The notes beneath the pieces were generated by a model. It was not told the DNA's origin. It searched no databases and worked only from the letters and a program-made list of their open reading frames with translations. From Flavicella sp037132785 (lineage in GTDB: Bacteria > Bacteroidota > Bacteroidia > Flavobacteriales > Flavobacteriaceae), in assembly GCF_037132785.1 (NCBI RefSeq), contig NZ_JBAHZZ010000114.1, positions 1 to 13,851 on the forward strand: a stretch of DNA of 13,851 nucleotides, written 5' to 3'. Below are positions 1-6,740 of the stretch, one piece after another; within the stretch, counting starts at the first letter, position 1, and every line of letters starts with the position of its first letter. The position numbers were made by a program, and so were the translations under genes.

Positions 1-150
1 TTTACCCCTGGAATAGTCCTTGTCTATTATTTTTGAAATTCGATCCCAATCGATAAGACTATTTATTTGACTAAAAAATATAGCTTTTATCTTTCTTGTG
101 CGTAAATCACAAATGCTATCTGAAAAAGTAGGTGTTATTTGTAGTTTCAT
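1..150 (-). mobile_element. IS5-like transposase, N-terminal 50 residues, cut by window edge
   Basis: An open minus-strand frame begins with ATG at 150-148 and stays open to the window edge, giving 50 residues. The protein starts MKLQITPTFSDSICDLR and ends LIDWDRISKIIDKDYSRGK. The pattern of a short N-terminus, then 'inslIDW..i..ii.k.Y.kGk', is how IS5-family transposases of Bacteroidetes begin; in complete members it is followed by a 'G.p.Y....LfKi.LLq.WY.LSD' block and a DDE catalytic core, which would lie left of the window. It would catalyse cut-and-paste movement of its own element. The frame has no internal stop here, so the element may be intact. The right end of the element must lie just to the right of the start codon. 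Family assignment is from recalled family features; the rest of the protein is not visible. Confidence 0.75.
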
Positions 151-560
151 ACTTAAATATACGCCTTAACAAACTAACAAACAATGATATACAACCTAAG
201 TTTGGGTCTTTGTTTTTGTCATGTACCTTGCAACGGTCTTAATTCCAAAATTATCAAAGTATGCTTTAGAAAATAATATTGATAAACTAAAAGCTTAGTT
301 TTATAATATTATGTTAAATAGAAGTAGTGTGCTTTTACCCAGATGGAGCGTTGGAAAAACGGCCTCACTAGAATTTTGGATAAAACAATAGGTGAAATAT
401 TTTAGGGGGTCTAGTAATACATTTTGTTAAGAATTGTTGCTATACAATACCTTCAAAGCAATCTTAATAAGTTACAATGTTTTCTGAAATATAGTGAATG
501 AACCGTAATCGTTTCCAAAATTATATGCAGCCTTGTATTTTTGTTTTAAGACAAAAGATA
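151..560. other. Gene-free stretch with probable IS5 end and a hairpin
   Basis: No convincing gene lies here. The first ~90 bp are probably the terminal region of the IS5-like element. On the minus strand, positions 238-226 read GACCGTTGCAAGG, a G-rich start that could be the terminal inverted repeat, but the other end is outside the window so this cannot be tested here. A tiny frame 311-391 (ATG, 26 residues) exists but has no support. The hairpin at 273-312 is listed separately. Confidence 0.4.
273..312. repeat. Imperfect AT-rich hairpin
   Basis: AAACTAA (284-290) pairs with TTAGTTT (295-301) around an AAGC loop. After a three-base mismatch or wobble zone, eight further bases on each side pair (273-280 with 305-312). 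It may be a weak bidirectional terminator beside the IS5-like element or a relic of an element end. There is no T-tract to support a classical terminator. Confidence 0.45.
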
Positions 561-1208
561 ATGAAAAAAGAAAAAAAGATGAATTGAAATACAAAAGTTA
601 ACAAGTGTATAGAAATTTTGAGCAAGGATAATGCGGTTGGGAAATTTTATACTCTTATGGCAAACTAACGAAAAGTTCGTGAAAAAAAATATAACGTGAA
701 TATTCTCACCAACGAAAAGTTTAAAACGAATCTAAAAGTTAGCTTTTTTTTGGCGTTGGCAAGCGATGGAAAATTGTGTTTAAAAAAATTACTGCGACAG
801 CATAATTATTTTTAAAAAGCAATCGAGCGTTTGGCAGCGGCAATTTTACATAATGACGAATTATAGCTACAAATGTTTAACGAGAAACTTCTTATAAATC
901 ACGTATTTGAAAATACTTGAACAATTGTACAGAATATTAAAATTATAAGAAAAGCAAAACACGAATATTTAATGACCCAAGTACAAAGGCTTATTATGAA
1001 GAACTAAACATTCTGGGATATTTTACATAATATTCAATTATAGCTATCAAATAAACCTAGAAGTTTACAAGCCGTAATTTCTTTTAACATAATTGTTGAC
1101 GATATAGACCTAAAGGCACTATATCTACAATTATGTGTAAATAGCCTAAAAAACGGCTATACAGAAATTACTGTGTATTTGTACTATAATTTACATTATG
1201 TTAAATAG
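561..1208 (+). pseudogene. Possible decayed gene, unrecognised, with about seven internal stops
   Basis: One plus-strand frame from ATG 561 to TAG 1206-1208 reads like protein for long stretches, for example SFFLALASDGKLCLKKLLRQ (741-800), KAIERLAAAILHNDEL (816-863), IIRKAKHEYLMTQVQRLIMK (942-1001) and SLQAVISFNIIVDDIDLKAL (1062-1121). It is broken by stops at 585, 666, 813, 864, 918, 1005 and 1041. All three stop codons occur, which argues for decay rather than recoding. Stops are roughly half as frequent as expected for sequence this AT-rich, which is suggestive only. I do not recognise the protein. The last piece, 1044-1208, is open for 54 residues but has no ATG. It lies between the IS5-like element and the broken sugar-oxidation operon, a setting where dead genes are expected. 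It could also be ordinary noncoding DNA that happens to read well. Confidence 0.3.
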
Positions 1209-1252
1209 GTTTTATCACAACACCTCTTTTGTGCTTAGTTATTCCAATATAA

Positions 1253-1876
1253 TTAGATGGACGAAATATTTCCAACTTCAGTAACAGGTACACAAGACTC
1301 ATAATAACCAGGAATTGGTGTATAATTAAGAATTTCTGTTCCAACTTGCTTTGAACTATAGAATCCTAAAAGTGTATATTCTCGGATAAATATTAGAAAT
1401 TTGTATATATAATAGATTTCCTTTTGTCTTGTTTTTTTTGCATCCTGCTTCATCAATTCAAAAACTTGCTTTTGTGTTTCAGGTGTTAGGTTAAAATAGA
1501 TTTCCAAAATAATGTTATATTCCTCTCTAAATCCTTTTTCTACCTCCTTATCAAACATGTTTTTAAATTTTTCTTCAAAAATAAATGCTCCTTTTACAAA
1601 AATATCCTGCTCTTTTTTAGGTAAAATATCATTTAAAATAAGATCTATAAACTGTGGTGTATGTATATCCAGTGCACCAGGAGTTTTTGATGACGGTAGG
1701 ATTAAATCAGATAATTGTTCTACCATAAAAGCTTGAGAATCACTCAAAAAAAGAGGTTTCCACTGCTTGTTTTTATCTGAATTACAGGAAGATAATAGTT
1801 GAATCAATGTAGGTGTTGAAATAGCACAACCTACTGTAGACAAGGACATTATTTTTAATAAGCTTCTTCTATCCAT
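1253..1876 (-). CDS. Gluconate 2-dehydrogenase subunit 3-like protein, exported
   Basis: A 207-residue protein of the gluconate 2-dehydrogenase subunit 3 type. In well-studied members this is the small periplasmic subunit that accompanies a GMC-type FAD dehydrogenase and helps its export and assembly. The N-terminus MDRRSLLKIMSLSTVG carries an RR at residues 3-4 like a twin-arginine signal, then a hydrophobic stretch and LLSSC (Cys31), which could be a lipobox. The C-terminal part LNYTPIPGYYESCVPVTEVG matches the family's usual 'Y.piPG.y.gC.p..e.G' ending, so the gene looks complete. It starts 12 bp after the stop of the chimeric Gfo/GMC gene, so the two were probably one operon. Its GMC partner is reduced here to a 76-residue tail, so the protein probably has no local partner and may be drifting; no stop or frameshift is seen in it. 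Confidence 0.8.
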   Translation of the reverse strand: MDRRSLLKIMSLSTVGCAISTPTLIQLLSSCNSDKNKQWKPLFLSDSQAFMVEQLSDLILPSSKTPGALDIHTPQFIDLILNDILPKKEQDIFVKGAFIFEEKFKNMFDKEVEKGFREEYNIILEIYFNLTPETQKQVFELMKQDAKKTRQKEIYYIYKFLIFIREYTLLGFYSSKQVGTEILNYTPIPGYYESCVPVTEVGNISSI

Positions 1877-1888
1877 AATTAAAATCTA

Positions 1889-3154
1889 TTATTTTTTTAC
1901 TTGTTCAGCTGCATGATGTGCTGCCCTAGCTGTTAAAGCCATATAAGTCAAAGAAGGGTTTTGATAAGGTGAAGAAGTCATACAAGCCCCATCGGTAACA
2001 TACACATTAGGCACCTCATGCACTTGGTTATTTTTATTAAGAATAGATGTTTTTGGGTCATGTCCCATTCTTGCTGTTCCCATTTCATGAATCGCATTGC
2101 CTGGAAAAGAGGGTCTATCATGACCGTTTTCTTCATTCAATGCAAACTTTTTACGAGTCCTTACGGATTCCGAAAAACTTGTAATTTGCTCTTCAGGATC
2201 AGGCATCGTATCAATCATCTTTTTCAAATTTGGAATTGTAGATTTAAATCCATTGTATATTTTTCCATTTGGTCCTTCTATATATGCTGAATTTTTATCT
2301 TTATTTTCTCCATCTAAAATAATCTGACAACCATCTGCGTATGTGTATGTAATTTTCCTCCAGGTGCCAATTGCATCGTAATGTTGCTGAGGAGCATCTA
2401 CTTCTACTTTCACTGGACTTGTATTATCCTTTCCTAAGAAATACTGTACAGGATCTATATAATGTTGCCCCATATCTCCCAATCCACCACCGTCATAATC
2501 CCAATACCCTCTAAATGTTGAATGAACACGATGTGAGTTATAAGCTTTCTCAGGTGCAGGCCCAAGCCACATATTATAATCCAATTGATCTGGAATAGCT
2601 TGCGGCATCAAATTCTCTTTTCCTACCCAGTAAAACTTCCAGTTAAACCCTGTTATTCCACTAATGGTAACTTTTAGAGGCCAACCCAGTACACCACTAT
2701 CTACAGCTTTTTTCAAATTTTTAACTGGAGTCTTCATTCCGTAGAAGTTATCTTTGAATCTAAACCATGTATTCAATCTAAACATGGTTCCATGAACTTT
2801 CATTGCTTCGACTACTCTCTTCCCTTCACCAATAGTTCTTGTCATTGGTTTTTCACACCAAACATCTTTTCCTGCTTCAGCAGCCATTACAGACATTATA
2901 CCATGCCAATGCGGTGGTGTTGCAATATGTATAATATCAATATCCGGTCTTTGTAAAACTTCTCGGAAATCGCGATATCCTTTTACATTATTCCCAACCT
3001 TTTTAAGTGTATTTTCCAAGTGTTTTCTATCTGCATCACAAATAGCCAGTAGTCTTGTTCCTTCATACCCTAAGTGACTTTGCCCCATTCCTCCAACTCC
3101 GATTACGGCTTTGGTGAGTTGATCACTTGGGGCAATAAAATTAGTTCCACCCAT
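1889..3154 (-). CDS. Chimeric ORF: Gfo/Idh/MocA oxidoreductase fused to GMC oxidoreductase tail (probable deletion relic)
   Basis: Residues 1-345 are a Gfo/Idh/MocA NAD(P)-dependent oxidoreductase: Rossmann motif GVGGMG (19-24), EKP (101-103) with the usual catalytic Lys102, and GLGDMGQHYID (224-234) with Asp227 and His231. After FALNEENGH, where this family normally continues with 'RSCTL..', the protein changes to DRPSFPGNAIHEMGTARMG and ends in QNPSLTYMALTARAA, the C-terminus of GMC FAD oxidoreductases. His356 and Asn399 match the GMC active-site pair, but the FAD-binding domain is absent, so that part cannot work alone. The join is at about 2119/2120. The start is also damaged: in-frame codons upstream of the ATG encode PRHV, giving IIPRHVMGGT, which matches the end of the family's export signal, but a TGA closes the frame 16 codons upstream with no ATG in between. 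The protein would therefore be cytoplasmic. Likely a non-functional relic; expression is not excluded. Confidence 0.85.
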   Translation of the reverse strand: MGGTNFIAPSDQLTKAVIGVGGMGQSHLGYEGTRLLAICDADRKHLENTLKKVGNNVKGYRDFREVLQRPDIDIIHIATPPHWHGIMSVMAAEAGKDVWCEKPMTRTIGEGKRVVEAMKVHGTMFRLNTWFRFKDNFYGMKTPVKNLKKAVDSGVLGWPLKVTISGITGFNWKFYWVGKENLMPQAIPDQLDYNMWLGPAPEKAYNSHRVHSTFRGYWDYDGGGLGDMGQHYIDPVQYFLGKDNTSPVKVEVDAPQQHYDAIGTWRKITYTYADGCQIILDGENKDKNSAYIEGPNGKIYNGFKSTIPNLKKMIDTMPDPEEQITSFSESVRTRKKFALNEENGHDRPSFPGNAIHEMGTARMGHDPKTSILNKNNQVHEVPNVYVTDGACMTSSPYQNPSLTYMALTARAAHHAAEQVKK

Positions 3155-3239
3155 AACATGTCTGGGTATAATTGAGATTCTTAAAAAATTAATTAGTATT
3201 CACACACTAAAACCTGCCAAATAATGATATCGTCTACTG

Positions 3240-3281
3240 AAGTAAATAATCCTCGAAGCTTAGCTTGAGGATTATTTACTT
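3240..3281. terminator. Strong hairpin, possible bidirectional terminator
   Basis: AAGTAAATAATCCTC (3240-3254) is perfectly complementary to GAGGATTATTTACTT (3267-3281). After one bulged G, AAGC pairs with GCTT around a TTA loop. The result is a 15+4 bp stem. No run of T follows on either strand, so a classical intrinsic terminator is not proven. It lies 85 bp upstream of the chimeric gene's ATG, between the broken operon and the IS relics. Confidence 0.5.
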
Positions 3282-3375
3282 ATTGAGTATATTCAATCAA
3301 TACCGTCCTAAATAAATTCCAGGTTTAATCAAAAGTATTAATTTCATTACTAACTCACGTTACTCACCCAAATCC

Positions 3376-3590
3376 CAGGGCAAACTCACACTTTTATGTT
3401 TAGCCTTTTTAACAGATAATCATGATTCCACCTAGCTTTAAGTCTCTTGCCAGCAACACCTTGTTTTCAGTTTTTTTATTTTTCAATAGATTTAGTGCTA
3501 TCCTAAGTAAAATTGAATAATTTTGAGCTGTATTGTTCTTTCTCTTTCTTGAAGCATCTTGTGAGAAAGCAATATCTAATATCATTTGAA
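3376..3590 (-). pseudogene. ISAs1-family transposase, C-terminal remnant with frameshift and IS end
   Basis: Read on the minus strand from 3585, the frame gives MILDIAF followed by QDASRKRKNNTAQNYSILL and RIALNLLKNKKTEN. This matches the conserved end of ISAs1-family transposases ('LDvaF.EDasRkR..naAqNfs.l.kiaLnlLk.ek'). Near 3465 the homology moves to another frame, which continues QGVAGKRLKARWNHDYLLK and RLNIKV and stops at 3386-3388, the usual end of these proteins. The plus strand at 3376 reads CAGGGCAAACTCAC. ISAs1-family ends are, as I recall, of the type CAGGG, so this may be the element's surviving terminal repeat, overlapping the stop codon. Everything upstream of about 3590 is missing. 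The gene is dead. Confidence 0.7.
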
Positions 3591-3678
3591 TGTTAAAATG
3601 TTATAAGCCTTACAAAGCTTCATCATTTGGTAATTCTTTTATGAAAATCAGTAAATCTTGATCTTTGAAAACGGCCAT
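3591..3678 (-). pseudogene. IS1595-like transposase, N-terminal remnant
   Basis: From ATG 3678-3676 the minus strand reads MAVFKDQDLLIFIKELPNDEA and then hits a stop after one more codon. Shifting frame by one base near 3615 continues the match as CKAY. 'FK.q.LldFikelp.deaCkaYLa' is how I recall the start of IS1595-family transposases, just before their zinc-ribbon domain. The remnant stops where the ISAs1 remnant begins, so one element may have inserted into or been joined to the other. The match is short, so the family call is moderate. Confidence 0.5.
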
Positions 3679-3710
3679 AACCCTTATATGTAGAACCAAA
3701 ATATACAGAA

Positions 3711-3738
3711 ATTAAATGACTAAATCAGTCTATTTAAT
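3711..3738. promoter_or_regulatory. Imperfect inverted repeat upstream of oxidoreductase gene
   Basis: ATTAAATGACT pairs with AGTCTATTTAAT around AAATC, with one bulged base. It ends 24 bp before the ATG at 3763, where an operator or a 5' leader hairpin could sit. It could equally be the outer flank of the IS1595-like relic. No clear TAnnTTTG promoter box was found between it and the start. Confidence 0.35.
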
Positions 3739-3762
3739 TCAAAAAAGTTGTACTTTTAAAAC

Positions 3763-4950
3763 ATGGATAGAAGGAAATTTATAAAAGCAAGTGGAATTGC
3801 ATTAATCGGAACAACATCTGTTTTATCTAATGTTGGATTTGGCTTATATAATAATAAAAATATAAATATTGGTGTTATTGGAACTGGAAGCCGAGGTAAA
3901 GGACTTATAAGCTTAATAAACGAACTTGAGAATCTAACCCTTTATTCTTGTTGTGATAATTTACCTTTTCGTTTAGAAGAAGGTTTAGCTCGTGCAGGAA
4001 AGGGAGTTAAAGGTTATTCAAATTATAAAAATCTTTTAAATGATGAAAATATTCATGCTGTAATTGTTTCTACAACATTTAGCGCACATGCAGAGGTTAC
4101 TAAAGCTGCTATTGAAGCAGGTAAACATGTTTATAGTGAAAAAACCTTAGCTAAAAATTATTCAGGTATTAAAAGTTTGGTAAATATCGTTAAAACGTCT
4201 AATAAAGTATTTCAAACTGGACATCAATATCATAGTTCTAGATTATATGAACATGTTGTAGGTCTCATTAAAAATGGAAAAATAGGAAAAGTATCTGCTT
4301 TTGAATGTCAATGGAATAGAAATGGTGATTGGCGAAGAAAAGTTGATAATCCAGATTTAGAGCGCGCTATTAATTGGCGGATGTATAAAGAATACTCTGG
4401 TGGACTTTTGGCTGAATTAAGTTCACATCAAATAGATTTTGTTAATTGGGTTTTAGAAGCTACTCCAGAAAAAGTTATGGGTGTAGGTGGTATCGATTAT
4501 TGGAAAGATGGGAGGGAAACTTATGATAATATTCATCTTATTTATTCATATCCAGAAGGTGTTAAAGCTAAATTTAGCTGTTTAACAAATAATGCAAATG
4601 AAGGTTATCAAATAAAAGTTTTGGGAGATAAGGGAACTATATTGTTAGATTACGATAAGGCATGGTTTTACCCTGAAGGAAATAAGAATGTTACTCATCA
4701 GGATCTGGATGGTGTTTCTGGTGCTACTGCAAAAGCCGAAATGGGTTATGGCGAGGCTATTAAAGTCTTACATGAAGAACCGACAAGACAAGCTTTGATA
4801 GATTTTAGAGATAATATTTTTAATAAAACGCTTCCGAAATCCAATTTTATAACAGGAGCAAAAACAGCTATATGTGTTCAAATGGGTTTAGATGCGATGT
4901 ATAATAATGACATAGTTCATTGGCCTACAGATTTTAATGATTTAGTTTGA
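3763..4950 (+). CDS. Gfo/Idh/MocA family oxidoreductase with twin-arginine signal
   Basis: A complete 395-residue NAD(P)-dependent oxidoreductase of the Gfo/Idh/MocA family, which acts on sugars, inositols and sugar derivatives; the substrate cannot be told from sequence. MDRRKFIKASGIALIGTTSV has RR at residues 3-4 and a hydrophobic run, typical of a twin-arginine signal, so it probably works in the periplasm with its cofactor already bound. The Rossmann motif GTGSRG is at 40-45. The usual EKP is SEKT here (125-128), with Lys127 in the catalytic place. The usual GGG.L.D.G.H..D block reads GGLLAELSSHQID (213-225), with Glu218 where Asp is common; His222 and Asp225 are kept. As I recall, this EKT/ELSSHQID form is a recognised subgroup in Bacteroidetes, so it need not be a defect. 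It runs opposite to the broken Gfo/GMC operon, with IS relics between, and has no partner gene downstream. Confidence 0.85.
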   Translation: MDRRKFIKASGIALIGTTSVLSNVGFGLYNNKNINIGVIGTGSRGKGLISLINELENLTLYSCCDNLPFRLEEGLARAGKGVKGYSNYKNLLNDENIHAVIVSTTFSAHAEVTKAAIEAGKHVYSEKTLAKNYSGIKSLVNIVKTSNKVFQTGHQYHSSRLYEHVVGLIKNGKIGKVSAFECQWNRNGDWRRKVDNPDLERAINWRMYKEYSGGLLAELSSHQIDFVNWVLEATPEKVMGVGGIDYWKDGRETYDNIHLIYSYPEGVKAKFSCLTNNANEGYQIKVLGDKGTILLDYDKAWFYPEGNKNVTHQDLDGVSGATAKAEMGYGEAIKVLHEEPTRQALIDFRDNIFNKTLPKSNFITGAKTAICVQMGLDAMYNNDIVHWPTDFNDLV

Positions 4951-5014
4951 GTTATTCCAAATGAATTTCAGATTGGTTGATAATAAATTTGAATTATTTT
5001 TTTCTTTAGATGAA

Positions 5015-5118
5015 ATAAAAAATATAAGCATAACCTAGATTAGGGTACTATTTTATATTGAAATATAAAGGAAATAGAAACTAATTTAATCAATCATTTT
5101 GATGTTTATTTGATATTA
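5015..5118 (+). repeat. Dispersed repeat, copy 1 (inverted relative to copy 2 at 13608)
   Basis: Positions 5051-5118 match the reverse complement of 13608-13675 at 67 of 68 bases; the first 62 bases are identical. The likeness fades over a further ~35 bp on the left (5015-5050), including a small hairpin CCTA-GAT-TAGG in place of the CCGTA-ACC-TACGG of copy 2. The core holds TTTATAT-TGAA-ATATAAA and ATCAA-TCATT-TTGAT hairpins. It lies 65 bp after the oxidoreductase stop in the gap between two convergent genes. Confidence 0.85.
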
Positions 5119-5235
5119 GAATATATAAAGTGGGGAGCTGTTTTTTATAGACAATTGTTTTGTATATGAATTTATTTAATAAACTCTCCTTTAAATCAAA
5201 ACACCCAGTGAAGTTCGTAAAATGGCTAGATTTGG

Positions 5236-5261
5236 TATGTTCTAAATTTACTTAGAACATA
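5236..5261. terminator. Perfect 10-bp inverted repeat between convergent genes
   Basis: TATGTTCTAA (5236-5245) and TTAGAACATA (5252-5261) form a perfect stem with a six-base loop. Its place between the convergent oxidoreductase and MATE genes suits a bidirectional terminator, but no T-tract follows on either strand. A regulator-binding site is the alternative. Confidence 0.4.
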
Positions 5262-5280
5262 ATTTATAAAAAATTGAATA

Positions 5281-5320
5281 TCTTGTTTCCCTCCGCTATT
5301 ATTTTTAATAAAAAACAAGA
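5281..5320 (-). terminator. Candidate terminator of the MATE gene
   Basis: TCTTGTTT (5281-5288) is complementary to AAACAAGA (5313-5320), with an inner palindrome TTATTTTTAATAA in the loop. It begins 10 bp beyond the MATE stop codon. The loop is long and there is no clear T-tract, so the call is weak. Confidence 0.3.
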
Positions 5321-5330
5321 GAATAGAGTC

Positions 5331-6668
5331 TTATATATTAAGCTTTCTAGTTTCTTTTCGTAAAAAATAATAAGTGACTAGGGTTGCTCCTACATCAGCA
5401 ATTGGAAAAGCATACCAAACACCATACAATCCATAATAATTGGGTAAAATAAACAACATTGGAATTAAAAAGAATCCCTGTTTGGATAAGGTTAGTAACA
5501 AAGCGGGTAGGGCTTTTCCGATCGATTGAAAATAGGCCCCTCCTATCATATTTACTGCTATCAACGGCGTTGCTAAAAATATCAAACGTATTGCAGGTAC
5601 AGTTTGTTTTATCAATACAGGATCATTTGTAAAAACCATTACAATATAGTCTGCCGAGCTCATTATAATTGTGAAAATAACCAAAGCGATAAAAGTAGCA
5701 TTTTTCATAGATAAACGGATTAAACTTTGTACTCTTCCATATAATTTAGCCCCGTAATTATAACCTAATATAGGTATCGTTCCCTGGGTGATTCCCAAAA
5801 CAGCAAAATTGGCAAACATCAATAATCGACTCGCAATTCCGTAAGCAGACAAGGCCATTTCTCCTCCCTTAGTAAACAAGATATTGTTTAGAACTACCGA
5901 CAATAGACTAATTGCCCCTTGTCTGGCTAAAGTTACGGAACCGATGGCGCCAATTTCCTTTATAATTGAAATATTGGGTCTGAAACCAGTAAGCCTAATT
6001 TTTATTTGAGAATTTCCTTTGATAAAAAACCACAGAGTAAACAATGCACTCAACAGATAAGAAATACTGGTAGCCCAAGCAGCTCCTTTGATGCCCATAT
6101 CAAAAGTAATGATAAACAAAGGGTCTAAAATAATATTTGTCAAAGCAGGAATCATTAAGGTATACATAGCGATCCTAGGATACCCTTCGGCTCTAATCAC
6201 ATGGTTGCTCATCATAGACCAAGCTAAAAAAGGAACCCCAATTAAGGTAATGCCAAAATAATCTCTTGCGGGTTGTAATATTTTTCCTTTTCCTCCAAAA
6301 ACATTTAGAACCTCGTTTTGAAACAGATACCCTAATAATACAAAAGTTAAGGATAAAAACAGGGTGAGTAGCATCTGATTTCCAAATACCTCATAGGCTT
6401 TTTTTTTATTATTTTCTCCAAAAGATCTAGAAATAATAGAAGCACCTCCAGCTCCTATGGCCATACCTATACTAGAAATTAAAAAAGTAATCGGCATCAC
6501 AACCGTAATTGCACCAATACCATACACTCCTACCCAACGACCTACAAAAATAGTATCTACAATTCCGTAAACCGACATCACCAATATTCCAATTGCTGCA
6601 GGAATGGATTGTTCTTTTAATAACAAACCTAAGGGGGCAGTTCCAAAATTATTTTTTTTATTTCCCAT
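5331..6668 (-). CDS. MATE family efflux transporter
   Basis: A 445-residue inner-membrane protein of the multidrug and toxin extrusion family, which exports cationic drugs or metabolites in exchange for Na+ or H+. The length is normal and about twelve hydrophobic segments are visible in two homologous halves (roughly residues 15-215 and 235-435). The N-terminal half shows the usual pattern: IPAAIGILVMSVYGIVDTIF, VGRWVGVYGIGAITVVMP and GAGGASIISRSFGENNKKKA. The second half has the matching GITQGTIPILGYNYGAKLYG. The start ATG at 6668-6666 gives the normal N-terminus. It follows the M23 peptidase gene on the same strand after 72 bp with no strong terminator in between, so read-through is possible. 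The substrate cannot be inferred. Confidence 0.9.
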   Translation of the reverse strand: MGNKKNNFGTAPLGLLLKEQSIPAAIGILVMSVYGIVDTIFVGRWVGVYGIGAITVVMPITFLISSIGMAIGAGGASIISRSFGENNKKKAYEVFGNQMLLTLFLSLTFVLLGYLFQNEVLNVFGGKGKILQPARDYFGITLIGVPFLAWSMMSNHVIRAEGYPRIAMYTLMIPALTNIILDPLFIITFDMGIKGAAWATSISYLLSALFTLWFFIKGNSQIKIRLTGFRPNISIIKEIGAIGSVTLARQGAISLLSVVLNNILFTKGGEMALSAYGIASRLLMFANFAVLGITQGTIPILGYNYGAKLYGRVQSLIRLSMKNATFIALVIFTIIMSSADYIVMVFTNDPVLIKQTVPAIRLIFLATPLIAVNMIGGAYFQSIGKALPALLLTLSKQGFFLIPMLFILPNYYGLYGVWYAFPIADVGATLVTYYFLRKETRKLNI

Positions 6669-6740
6669 AAAACTTATAAGATCTCACTACTGTTTTTTTA
6701 AAAACACAAGTTGAAGATATAAAAACGAACAGATCATTTG

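Noticed and set aside
311..405. Short frames of 26 and 20 codons with ATG starts
   Set aside because: Overlapping, short, and without promoter box or recognisable sequence.
561..1208. Stop-codon recoding in the broken frame
   Set aside because: TAA, TAG and TGA all occur inside it and intact neighbours use the standard code, so decay is simpler.
1512..1736. 74-codon plus-strand frame
   Set aside because: Antisense to the well-supported gluconate 2-dehydrogenase subunit 3-like gene; composition reflects the opposite strand.
2018..2290. 90-codon plus-strand frame
   Set aside because: Antisense to the chimeric oxidoreductase; no recognisable domain.
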